A stretch of DNA of 10,092 bases from an uncultured Phascolarctobacterium sp. Lineage in GTDB: Bacteria > Bacillota > Negativicutes > Acidaminococcales > Acidaminococcaceae. The notes beneath the pieces were generated by a model. That model was given only the letters and a program-made list of their open reading frames with translations, ran no database searches and was not told the origin of the DNA. Made by a program: the position numbers and the translations under genes. The stretch's first letter is position 1; each line of letters opens with the position of its first letter. Where the stretch lies: contig USBV01000046.1 of the NCBI GenBank assembly GCA_900553055.1, positions 1 through 10,092 of the forward strand. The letters are read 5' to 3'. This document shows, piece after piece, positions 1 to 5,646 of the stretch.

Positions 1-2
1 AT

Positions 3-1595
3 TCAGAAATTTTAGAATATCCTGAAGAAATCGAGGCTTTGCCTGTTGAAATCCTTAAGAAGGTTGCTGATTTAGCACCCAAGGGAAAAAGAGAAATTAA
101 AAAATTGAATAAAAATAGCAGTTTGAATAGTGAAGAAGATTTTGAAGCATTGATTAAGGAGTATTTTATTGAAGTTATAAAAGGAAGCGAACTATTTTTA
201 ACTGAATATTCTAACAAGGAAATGATTTATCTGGCAGGAAATGGTACTCAAAGGCGGCTCTATGCTCTTTATTCTAAAGACTTTTCAGACTTTTTGATTT
301 GGGGTTTCAAAAGCCTCTATTCCGAATTTGTAGCAGCTCCCATGTTTGTTAAACATATTGAGGAATGTGCGGTGGAAGCAAGAATTGCAGGGAACAAAAT
401 GTTTGAATATAGAAGAATTGCATTTGAAAATAATAATATATATTATAACTTAAATAATAGAGATAACGAAGTTATAAAAATTCATGAATCTGGAGTTGTT
501 GTTCTTGGCCAAGATAAGCTGAGCCTGAAAGATCCAATTTTTGTATCAAGCTCGAACATGGGCGTACAGGTTAAGCCCGAAGCATCTGATGCTGCAGCCC
601 TTCCTGAAATTTTAAGCAAATACTTTATTTTAGCTTCCGATGCCGACCTCGTGCTTTTGATTTGTACGATAGCTGCTTGGTTTTGGCCAAACCAGCCCCG
701 CCCTATTCTCATACTGAGTGGCCCCGCTGGTAGTGGCAAGACCTTGGCTTCTGAATTCATTCAGAGAATTCTTGATCCGAGTAAAAACAGGTGCAATTCT
801 TTGCCTAATAATACACGGGATTTAGCAAGCGTATTAGCAAATAATTATTTGTGCGTATTTGATAATATTTCTAATATTAAGCCTGAGGTGTCAGATGTTC
901 TTTGCCAATCTATAGATTTGGGCGCTTTTAGCGCTCGAAAGCTATACACCGACGGCGAGGTGCATACAAATGCCTTTAGGAATTGTTTGATATTGAACGG
1001 TATAGGCAATTTTGCCAATCGTGGCGACTTGGTGGATCGTTGCGTCAAGATTAGCCTGCAACGCATTTCCACGCAGCAGAGGGAGCAGCTTTCGGATCTC
1101 CGTCAGAAATTTCAAAAAGATTTGCCCATAATTTTAGGCGCAGTTTTTGATCTCGTTAAACGGACGTTGCCTTTAGTAGGCACTATCAAGGTTGGGGCTG
1201 CTCCACGGCTAGCAGATTTTTACTGTTTAGGCGGCGCAATTTCCAAAGCTCTATGGGGCAGCGAACAAGTATTTTTTGAAGCTTTTGCTCAAAATGAGGA
1301 AACAAAATTTGCGGAAATGATTGAGGACGATCCTTTAGCGTCTGCAGTAAAGCAATTTGCTGAGAAAATGCAAACCGATACTCTTACGTTAGCGCCTACC
1401 GATTTTTTCAAGCAATTAAAAGCGCAGGTGGGCTTTGACGAATATTTGAATGCAAAAAACAATTTTCCGCAAAGTGCATCCGCACTTGGCAAAAGAATCC
1501 CCCGTATTCAAACAGCACTTTCTGCAGTAGGGGTTGATGTTACACAGAAGAAAACTGCTGGCAGAAGATTAATAACTATTACTCGTAGATTTTAA
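3..1595 (+). CDS. Phage/plasmid-type replicative helicase ATPase, C-terminal part (5' end outside window)
   Basis: The frame is open from the first bases of the window, so the true start lies upstream; the TTG at 39 is only an internal codon. About 530 codons are visible. From codon 13 onward they show a poorly conserved lead-in, then an AAA+/SF3-like ATPase core. Walker A is GPAGSGKT (bases 720-743), Walker B-like is CVFDNIS (bases about 852-872), sensor 1 is CLILNGIG, and an arginine-finger-like RGDLVDR follows. The stretch SARKLYTDGEVHTNAFRNCLILNG matches the FATRxLYTDxDEVxFDxxRPxILNG pattern of ATPases found in phages and integrative elements, often fused to primase domains. It probably unwinds DNA during element replication. 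The coding region is more AT-rich than the chromosomal genes to the right, which fits acquired DNA. The family call is good; whether a primase domain precedes it cannot be seen. A short AT-rich gap follows before the next gene. Confidence 0.8.
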   Translation, partial: SEILEYPEEIEALPVEILKKVADLAPKGKREIKKLNKNSSLNSEEDFEALIKEYFIEVIKGSELFLTEYSNKEMIYLAGNGTQRRLYALYSKDFSDFLIWGFKSLYSEFVAAPMFVKHIEECAVEARIAGNKMFEYRRIAFENNNIYYNLNNRDNEVIKIHESGVVVLGQDKLSLKDPIFVSSSNMGVQVKPEASDAAALPEILSKYFILASDADLVLLICTIAAWFWPNQPRPILILSGPAGSGKTLASEFIQRILDPSKNRCNSLPNNTRDLASVLANNYLCVFDNISNIKPEVSDVLCQSIDLGAFSARKLYTDGEVHTNAFRNCLILNGIGNFANRGDLVDRCVKISLQRISTQQREQLSDLRQKFQKDLPIILGAVFDLVKRTLPLVGTIKVGAAPRLADFYCLGGAISKALWGSEQVFFEAFAQNEETKFAEMIEDDPLASAVKQFAEKMQTDTLTLAPTDFFKQLKAQVGFDEYLNAKNNFPQSASALGKRIPRIQTALSAVGVDVTQKKTAGRRLITITRRF

Positions 1596-1668
1596 AGTTT
1601 AAATATAAAAGATACTGTCTCTTTGATTAAAATAGATAATTAAAATTAGAAAAATCTCATTATGTAAA

Positions 1669-1696
1669 TTGATATTATAATAATGATTGATATATA
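1669..1696 (+). promoter_or_regulatory. Candidate sigma-A promoter for the 52-codon gene
   Basis: TTGATA (1669-1674) and TATATA (1691-1696) are 16 bases apart, and transcription would start about 10 bases before the AGGAGA ribosome binding site at 1713-1718. A second -10-like TATAAT lies at 1676-1681 without a good -35. The whole 1596-1712 stretch is very AT-rich, so chance matches are likely. Confidence 0.4.
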
Positions 1697-1725
1697 GAAT
1701 ACAACTTTTAATAGGAGAATTAACT

Positions 1726-1884
1726 GTGAAAAGCGTAAAAGTTTATGATACCAACAAAAGACAACGTATGTTTGACCTTGTGGTGGGTGACAATGGCAAG
1801 GCGGTTATTGTCGCTAAGATAGGCAAGCAGCTCTATGAAGTAGAGCTTGAGGCAGTAGAAAAGCTGGCAGACAAAATTCAATAA
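1726..1884 (+). CDS. Small hypothetical protein of the integrative element (52 aa)
   Basis: I do not recognise this protein. The start is taken as GTG at 1726 because AGGAGA (1713-1718) sits 7 bases upstream; a longer reading from TTG at 1687 has no ribosome binding site. The product is soluble, with a basic N-terminus (KSVKVYDTNKRQR), a central beta-like stretch (MFDLVVGDNGKAVIVAKIGKQ) and an acidic C-terminal helix (YEVELEAVEKLADKI). There is no signal peptide or membrane segment. It lies between the replication ATPase and the recombinase, on the same strand, and is followed by an intrinsic terminator about 40 bases on. Position and size fit an element accessory or regulatory protein, such as a small DNA-binding or excision factor, but no motif establishes this. 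Confidence 0.6.
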   Translation: MKSVKVYDTNKRQRMFDLVVGDNGKAVIVAKIGKQLYEVELEAVEKLADKIQ

Positions 1885-1922
1885 AAATATACCGAGCTTG
1901 AGCCAAGAAGGAAGAGCTACTG

Positions 1923-1994
1923 ATGCCGGAGCCGAGGAGAAAATCTCCTGAGCTCCGGCTTTTTTGTTTTATTAGGAGGAAAAACCATGAATAA
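1923..1994 (+). other. Possible 23-codon leader ORF crossing the terminator
   Basis: ATG at 1923 follows an AAGGAAGAG purine run (1908-1916) at a workable distance. The frame runs through the whole terminator hairpin and T-tract and stops at TAA 1992-1994, overlapping the start of the next ORF at 1987 by 8 bases. The predicted peptide is basic (RRK twice). A ribosome on this frame would keep the hairpin from folding. Coding status is uncertain; the reading frame may be chance. Confidence 0.25.
1925..1970 (+). terminator. Strong intrinsic terminator/attenuator ahead of the recombinase pair
   Basis: Arms 1925-1940 and 1944-1959 form an 8-bp GC-rich lower stem (GCCGGAGC/GCTCCGGC), a 2x2 internal mismatch and a 6-bp upper stem (AGGAGA/TCTCCT) with an AAA loop. 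TTTTTTGTTTT follows directly (1960-1970). The next ribosome binding site starts only 4 bases after the T-tract, so readthrough or an upstream promoter must supply the following genes. Confidence 0.85.
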
Positions 1995-2148
1995 AAAAAT
2001 GATTATGATAAGCAGCAAAGGCAATGAATCTACGGAGACCTTAAGGTTAAGTACGGAATTGTTGGATATTTTAGTTGAAATTATTGCTGACTTGGAGGAA
2101 GGAGTGGATGGTAATGCTACTGGCGGATGTGGTGAACAGGCTGCGTAG
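1987..2148 (+). CDS. Small hypothetical protein upstream of and overlapping the recombinase (53 aa)
   Basis: This ORF has one of the best ribosome binding sites in the window: AGGAGG (1974-1979), 7 bases before ATG 1987. The product starts with a short basic, Met-rich stretch (MNKKMIMISSKGN), continues as an amphipathic helix (ETLRLSTELLDILVEIIADLEEG) and ends in a Gly/Cys tail (GNATGGCGEQAA). It has no recognised domain. Its 3' end overlaps the favoured recombinase start by about 35 bases, or stops 10 bases before the alternative start at 2159, so the two are likely translationally coupled. A role as a recombinase partner or directionality factor is possible from position alone. I do not recognise the family. 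Confidence 0.6.
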   Translation: MNKKMIMISSKGNESTETLRLSTELLDILVEIIADLEEGVDGNATGGCGEQAA

Positions 2149-3730
2149 GCAGGGAGTAATGCCGAAAGCCGTACTTTATGCCAGATTCTCAAGCGAAAAT
2201 CAGCGAGAAGCGTCCATTGATGCGCAAGTGCGGGCAATTAGGCAGTTTGCTGATGCTAGCGGGATTATAATAGTCAGGGAATACGTTGACATGGCACGGT
2301 CAGCTACCAGTGATGATAGAGCGGAGTTCCAGCGTATGATTAAGGATGCTGGGAGGGGTGAATTCAACTTTGTAATCGTGCACAAGCTGGATCGCTTCGC
2401 TCGTAACAGGAGTGACGCAGTTGGCTATAGGGTAGAGCTTGCAAGAAAAGGTGTAATGCTGACCAGTGTTCTAGAGAACTATGACTCCGACACTCCTGAG
2501 GGAGCATTGATGGAGGGACTTTCAGAGCTCTTGGCTGAATTCTACAGCAGGAATCTGAGCAGAGAAATCAAAAAAGGACAAAAAGAAAATGCCCTAAGCG
2601 CCAAGCACAATGGTGGAACCCCTCCTCTTGGATATGACGTAGATGGCACTACTCAAAAGCTGGTCATCAATGAAGAGGAAGCTGAGGCAGTAAGGCTGAT
2701 TTTTAGTATGGCGGCAAGCTACAAGCCATACGAAGAAATACTCCAGGCCTTGAATGATGGCGGCTACAAAACCAAACGAGGGGCATTGTTTGTACGCAAT
2801 TCTCTTCATGATATATTGCGCAATCCCAAATACACTGGCAAGTTCTTCTATAGAAGGATAGCTCACTCTTTTATGGGAAAGAAGGCAATAAACAGCCACA
2901 AGTTCAATAACTCTGAAGACATCATTACTGTTGATGACGGTGTGCCTGCTATCATAAGTAAGGAAGAGTTTGACAAGGTACAGCTTATTCTGGACAAGCG
3001 CAAGCAGACCAGAAATGTACAGAACAAAGAGCGGTATCTGTTGACGGGAAAGGTTTTCTGTGGATGCTGTGGTTATGCATACAGTGGCAACAGAAGCTTT
3101 AATAAGAGAACCCAATACGTGTACGTTACCTACAGATGTGCTGGACGGCGTAAGCATTTGGCAGAGAAATGCAATAATCCTGACGTAAATCGTGACATGC
3201 TGGAGAAAAAGGTGCTTGACTTGTTGAGTGGTATTATATTTGACCCTTCAATGATTCCAAAGCTTGTGGCCAAATATGAAAAAATGGTAAAATCACGCAT
3301 GCATGAGAAGGCATCCAAGCTCAAGGATCTGAAAAAACAAATCACAGCCGTTGATAAGAAAATAAGCAATATAATGCTTGCGATTGAATCCGGCACCACC
3401 ACGAAGCTGCTATTAGAGCGCTTGGATAGCTTGGATCACGAAAAGCATTTGCTTTGCACCCAGCTTGCAGAGGAAGAAAGCCAAGTCTATGCTGGGGGCG
3501 TAGATACTACCAAGCTAAATGCCCTGTTCAATAAGGCCAAGGCCATGTTTAATTCAGGGGATTTGAAGCAGACTAAGCAACTTATTGATATGTTTATTTC
3601 TCGTATAACCGTAAACAAGGAAAATGTCGTTGTACAGCTTAATTTGGCTCCGTTTGCCGTTAGCGAGGATGTATCAGCCATCGAATACACCATTGACCGT
3701 AGTGAGCTAAGAATATATAAGAAGCATTAA
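2114..3730 (+). CDS. Large serine recombinase (site-specific integrase) of the element
   Basis: This cuts and rejoins DNA at short att sites to integrate or excise the element. In order it shows: the resolvase/invertase catalytic domain with AVLYARFSSENQ (catalytic Ser about residue 26, counted from 2114) and HKLDRFAR (residues 90-97); the Recombinase domain beginning near GTPPLGYD; a zinc ribbon with C316, C318/C319, C342 and C353; and a coiled-coil insertion rich in Lys, Glu and Leu (about residues 395-455). The length of about 540 aa is normal for large serine recombinases of the TnpX/TndX and phage integrase kind. All key residues seem present, so it is probably active. The start is uncertain. 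ATG 2114 has AAGGAG 9 bases upstream, ATG 2108 has GGAGG, and ATG 2159 (MPKAV...) fits the family N-terminus better but has a poorly spaced site. A terminator follows 6 bases after the stop. This gene normally sits at one end of its element. Confidence 0.92.
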   Translation: MLLADVVNRLRRQGVMPKAVLYARFSSENQREASIDAQVRAIRQFADASGIIIVREYVDMARSATSDDRAEFQRMIKDAGRGEFNFVIVHKLDRFARNRSDAVGYRVELARKGVMLTSVLENYDSDTPEGALMEGLSELLAEFYSRNLSREIKKGQKENALSAKHNGGTPPLGYDVDGTTQKLVINEEEAEAVRLIFSMAASYKPYEEILQALNDGGYKTKRGALFVRNSLHDILRNPKYTGKFFYRRIAHSFMGKKAINSHKFNNSEDIITVDDGVPAIISKEEFDKVQLILDKRKQTRNVQNKERYLLTGKVFCGCCGYAYSGNRSFNKRTQYVYVTYRCAGRRKHLAEKCNNPDVNRDMLEKKVLDLLSGIIFDPSMIPKLVAKYEKMVKSRMHEKASKLKDLKKQITAVDKKISNIMLAIESGTTTKLLLERLDSLDHEKHLLCTQLAEEESQVYAGGVDTTKLNALFNKAKAMFNSGDLKQTKQLIDMFISRITVNKENVVVQLNLAPFAVSEDVSAIEYTIDRSELRIYKKH

Positions 3731-3736
3731 ATTAGG

Positions 3737-3770
3737 AGCACTGCATGAAATATTGCAGTGCTTTTCTTTT
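3737..3770 (+). terminator. Intrinsic terminator of the recombinase gene
   Basis: A perfect 9-bp stem AGCACTGCA (3737-3745) / TGCAGTGCT (3754-3762) with an 8-base loop is followed by TTTTCTTTT. It begins 6 bases after the recombinase stop codon. Confidence 0.85.
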
Positions 3771-3825
3771 CACCCTATGCAAGGAGTCGGTATTGAGGAA
3801 ATTAATGTTATTACAATATGTTCGA

Positions 3826-3854
3826 TTGAAATGTAATGAAAATGTGGGTATAAT
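3826..3854 (+). promoter_or_regulatory. Near-consensus sigma-A promoter
   Basis: TTGAAA (3826-3831) and a perfect TATAAT (3849-3854) are separated by exactly 17 bases. Transcription would start near 3861. No protein gene follows; a terminator ends at 3984. Confidence 0.7.
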
Positions 3855-3860
3855 ATAAGT

Positions 3861-3984
3861 AAATGGAGGCTATAAGGTAAAGGATTTGAAAAAATAGGAG
3901 CATGAAACTGGCCCTAAGGACGATTCCCTTTAGCGCTACCACGAAAACAAACTCCACTCTAGCGATAGGGTGGAGTTATTTTTT
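3861..3984 (+). ncRNA. Candidate small RNA of about 125 nt
   Basis: The unit is bounded by a near-consensus promoter and a strong intrinsic terminator and contains no good ORF. The middle can fold: CTAAGG (about 3914-3919) can pair with CCTTTAG (about 3927-3933) with one bulge, and TAAAGG (about 3878-3883) can pair with the same CCTTTA, so two folds compete for one strand. The 3' end is the GCGA-capped terminator stem. It does not match the conserved cores of 6S RNA, tmRNA, SRP RNA or the common riboswitches that I can recall. It could be a small regulatory RNA, an element-borne RNA, or a dispersed repeat with its own terminator. Boundaries are inferred from the promoter and T-tract. Confidence 0.4.
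3950..3984 (+). terminator. Intrinsic terminator with GNRA tetraloop
   Basis: A 12-bp stem (3950-3961 with 3966-3977, one G-T wobble) is closed by a GCGA tetraloop and followed by ATTTTTT (3978-3984). The stem core is AACTCCAC/GTGGAGTT. It ends the candidate small RNA. Confidence 0.85.
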
Positions 3985-4010
3985 ATCATTATTATAGTAA
4001 ACACATGTTT

Positions 4011-4031
4011 CAAGTAACGTTTCGTTACAGG
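4011..4031. repeat. Short palindrome GTAACG-TTT-CGTTAC, possible att-site remnant
   Basis: Six-base perfect arms (4014-4019 and 4023-4028) flank a 3-base centre, with a further matching C/G at 4011/4031. Large serine recombinases recognise imperfect palindromes of about 40-50 bp around a 2-base core, usually next to the recombinase gene. The location between recombinase and chromosome fits; no second copy is available to compare. Confidence 0.3.
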
Positions 4032-4085
4032 AGTATAAATAGAACCGATTGTGCAGTGACAGTGAACAAATTATGGGTAAAGAAT

Positions 4086-4122
4086 AAGCGCTCTAGTGTA
4101 GCCTAATTGCACTAGAGCGCTT
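4086..4122 (-). terminator. Terminator of purC
   Basis: A perfect 13-bp stem, AAGCGCTCTAGTG (4086-4098) with CACTAGAGCGCTT (4110-4122), encloses an 11-base loop. Read on the - strand it lies 15 bases past the purC stop and is followed by the T-rich run ATTCTTT. On the + strand no T-tract follows, so it mainly serves purC, though the stem could also block transcription from the element side. Confidence 0.75.
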
Positions 4123-4137
4123 AGATGATTATATAGC

Positions 4138-4830
4138 TTAAGCTTCAGCGAAGAACAGCTTGGACAGAGTCATGGGATCAATGTACTTGCCATCCTTGTA
4201 TACGCGCATGTTGCCGGAAGCGATTTCGTCAATCAGCATAACCTTGCCTTCAGCATCATAGCCATATTCGAATTTAATGTCGTAAAGCACGAGGCCCTTT
4301 TCCTTCAGGTCGTCAGCTACGATTTGGGTAATCTTTTGAGTCATTTCCTTGATAGCTTCATATTGCTCTTCGGTCATAACGCCCAAAATAACCAGTGCGT
4401 CCTTAGTAACCAGCGGGTCGCCCAGCTCGTCATTTTTAAAGGTGGTTTCTACATAAGCGGGCAAATCTGCGCCTTCTTCGATATATTGGCCATAGCGGCG
4501 GAAGAAGCTGCCTACAGCCTTGTGGCGGCAAATAACCTCTAAGCCCTTGCCAAATACCTTAGCGGGCAATACTTCCATAGTGGTTTTAGCCAAGTCAGCG
4601 CTTACATAGTGGGTTTTGATGCCTGCTGCATTGATTTTTTCAAAGAAATACATGGACATGCGTAAGTTTACATCGCCCACGCCTTCAATGGTCAGACCAA
4701 CGGAGTTTTCACCCGGGTCAAACACGCCGTCCTTGCCGGTGCAGTCGTCCTTGAACTCTAAAAGATAGTTGCCGTTATCCAGGGCATATACATTCTTGGT
4801 TTTGCCTACATAGACTAATTTGTTTTCCAT
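4138..4830 (-). CDS. purC: Phosphoribosylaminoimidazole-succinocarboxamide synthase (SAICAR synthetase), divergent form
   Basis: PurC joins CAIR and aspartate using ATP to make SAICAR, a step of purine nucleotide synthesis in the cytoplasm. Visible family marks are the N-terminal glycine-rich nucleotide site ([10 protein letters not shown], residues 6-15), THYV (73-76), the [14 protein letters not shown] segment (101-114), GDP (137-139), YDIKFEYG (183-190) and LIDEI (199-203). Several differ from textbook PurC. The usual DEISPDTCRLWD reads [14 protein letters not shown], and the usual DxxTAFNG-like stretch reads DDCTGKDG. The length of 230 aa is normal. ATG 4830 follows AGGGAG on the - strand with a 9-base gap. 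The gene stands alone, with its own promoter upstream and its own terminator downstream, not in a pur cluster within this window. It is probably functional, because the reading frame is intact and all main blocks are kept. Confidence 0.93.
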   Translation of the reverse strand: MENKLVYVGKTKNVYALDNGNYLLEFKDDCTGKDGVFDPGENSVGLTIEGVGDVNLRMSMYFFEKINAAGIKTHYVSADLAKTTMEVLPAKVFGKGLEVICRHKAVGSFFRRYGQYIEEGADLPAYVETTFKNDELGDPLVTKDALVILGVMTEEQYEAIKEMTQKITQIVADDLKEKGLVLYDIKFEYGYDAEGKVMLIDEIASGNMRVYKDGKYIDPMTLSKLFFAEA

Positions 4831-4904
4831 ATTAATTTACTCCCTAATGTAAATTTGCCATAGCATGAATAGTAAATTAGCTTCTTGAAAACTACAGCAA
4901 ATCA

Positions 4905-4933
4905 ATTTTATCATATGCAAGGGTGAAGGTAAA
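4905..4933 (-). promoter_or_regulatory. Candidate purC promoter
   Basis: Read on the - strand, TTTACC (4933-4928) and TAAAAT (4910-4905) are 17 bases apart. Transcription would begin near 4898, giving a leader of about 68 bases. Confidence 0.45.
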
Positions 4934-4951
4934 TAAGAAAACGTAAAAAAA

Positions 4952-4986
4952 TGAACATTTTTTGGCATTTTCTAGAAAAATGTTCA
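4952..4986. promoter_or_regulatory. Inverted repeat upstream of purC, PurBox-like operator or AT-rich terminator
   Basis: Perfect 11-bp arms TGAACATTTTT (4952-4962) and AAAAATGTTCA (4976-4986) are separated by 13 bases. Each arm carries a GAACATT core like the Bacillus PurR PurBox (AWWWCCGAACWWT): 11 of 13 positions match at 4947-4959, and 10 of 13 at 4991-4979 on the other strand. It lies just upstream of the purC -35. On the - strand the second arm is followed by a run of T, so a weak terminator is the alternative reading. Confidence 0.4.
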
Positions 4987-5097
4987 GGACTTTCATGAGC
5001 CTGGCTAATAAAATCATAAGCAAGAACGAAAATAATCTTTGTTGCAGAGCACAATCTGTGATAAAATAAGAATGACAATAATGCTGTATATTTGTCT

Positions 5098-5106
5098 TGA
5101 TATAAT
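5098..5106 (+). promoter_or_regulatory. Extended -10 promoter element before the sensor remnant
   Basis: TGATATAAT (5098-5106) is a perfect extended -10 (TG-n-TATAAT). No good -35 is found 16-18 bases upstream. The same nine bases occur at 5603-5611 before the response regulator. Confidence 0.45.
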
Positions 5107-5146
5107 GTTATAAGCGTACTTAGGGAAGGTTAATGGGTACACTTTT

Positions 5147-5512
5147 ATGAAACAATGGCAGGAAATAGTTTGGCAAAAAGAATATCAAAGGGCGCTAAGG
5201 ATAATGTTCGCCCTTTTGGTGCTTGTGTTGCTCCAGGGCAGCGTAAGGGTGGAGTCGGCCCAGCGCCACACCTTGGACGAGTTTGGCTATTTGGAGACTA
5301 TTTATGATAATAGCAATGGCCTGGACTCTTCTGCTGCCAACGATGTGGTGCAAACGCGTGATGGCTTTATTTGGATTGGCACCTATAATGACCTTAATCG
5401 TTACGACGGCTCCAGCTTTTACCAATTCCCGATGATTGCCGTGGGCGCCAAGAGTCATCATGAGCGCTTTGATGACAAGGTGAAAATTACTACCTGTGAT
5501 GAAAATATATAG
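5147..5512 (+). pseudogene. Truncated remnant of a membrane-anchored sensor with a Reg_prop beta-propeller repeat
   Basis: The 121-codon frame has a basic N-terminus, a hydrophobic signal/anchor segment (about residues 18-36, MFALLVLVLL) and one clear Reg_prop repeat (GLDSSAANDVVQTRDGFIWIGTYNDLNRYDG, about 58-88). Proteins with this repeat are normally many hundreds of residues long, with over a dozen repeats followed by GGDEF, HD-GYP, kinase or HTH output domains. Here similarity ends after the first repeat. The frame then runs through AVGAKSHHERFDDKVKITTCDENI to a stop. HHERFD loosely recalls the HHERYDG motif of HD-GYP phosphodiesterases, which could mean that a large internal deletion joined the start of the gene to part of its output domain; that is weak evidence. 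The ribosome binding site is poor: AGGGAAGG lies 17 bases from ATG 5147. It may still be transcribed from the extended -10 at 5098-5106. Confidence 0.65.
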
Positions 5513-5560
5513 GAAAAGTGGGGGCGAAGCACCTAAAATATGGTAAAATAGCTGTTTTTT

Positions 5561-5577
5561 GGTGAATCTTTTGTGAA
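5561..5577 (-). promoter_or_regulatory. PhoP-box-like direct repeats upstream of the two-component operon
   Basis: On the - strand, TTCACA (5577-5572) and TTCACC (5566-5561) are separated by 5 bases, an 11-bp period. Bacillus PhoP, an OmpR-family regulator, binds TT(A/C/T)ACA repeats with about this spacing. The site lies about 29 bases upstream of the -10, where such a regulator could act on its own promoter. The match is to two hexamers only. Confidence 0.4.
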
Positions 5578-5602
5578 CGTAGCTAAACTTTAAGAGATTT
5601 TG

Positions 5603-5611
5603 TGATATAAT
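5603..5611 (+). promoter_or_regulatory. Extended -10 promoter of the regulator-kinase operon
   Basis: TGATATAAT (5603-5611) is a perfect extended -10. No good -35 is present (CTAAAC-like at 17 bases), which is typical of extended -10 or activator-dependent promoters. Transcription would start near 5618, about 29 bases before the start codon. Confidence 0.6.
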
Positions 5612-5646
5612 TAATTAAACATCATGTAATGTCAGGAGTGATAACT

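Larger units (their letters stand above)
3731..4137. other. Gene-poor junction between element and purC
   Basis: These 407 bases hold no convincing protein gene. They contain, in order, the recombinase terminator, a strong + strand promoter with a second terminator (candidate small RNA), a short palindrome at 4011-4031, a tandem CAGTGA pair (4054-4065), and the hairpin that ends purC from the opposite strand. The boundary between element and chromosome should fall in this stretch, because the recombinase is on one side and the housekeeping gene purC on the other. The exact junction cannot be fixed without the other end of the element. Confidence 0.55.
4831..5146. other. Divergent intergenic region between purC and the sensor remnant
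   Basis: These 316 bases hold the purC leader and promoter, the PurBox-like inverted repeat, and near the right end an extended -10 for the rightward gene. I see no protein gene and no convincing RNA gene between about 4990 and 5090, which is plain AT-rich sequence. Confidence 0.5.

Noticed and set aside
1917..2237. 106-codon - strand ORF across the terminator and recombinase start
   Set aside because: It lies antisense to the terminator, the 53-codon ORF and the recombinase, has no ribosome binding site of note, and its composition is that of a shadow frame.
2594..3157. 187-codon - strand ORF inside the recombinase
   Set aside because: It is fully antisense to conserved recombinase codons, including the zinc-ribbon region, and no domain is recognised.
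3745..3858. 37-codon ORF (ATG 3745, AGGAG 3734-3738) right after the recombinase stop
   Set aside because: The ribosome binding site and first codons are part of the recombinase terminator stem, the frame runs into the promoter at 3826-3854, and the peptide shows no recognisable pattern.
3861..3940. Riboswitch (ZTP, purine, guanidine or fluoride type) near purC
   Set aside because: The unit points away from any gene it could control, purC is on the opposite strand, and none of the conserved cores of those classes is present.
3902..3997. 31-codon ORF inside the candidate small RNA
   Set aside because: AGGAG lies only one base from the ATG, and the frame reads straight through the GCGA-capped terminator. 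Treated as non-coding.
4054..4065. Tandem CAGTGA CAGTGA
   Set aside because: Two copies of a 6-base word are too short to call a functional repeat; noted only as part of the junction.
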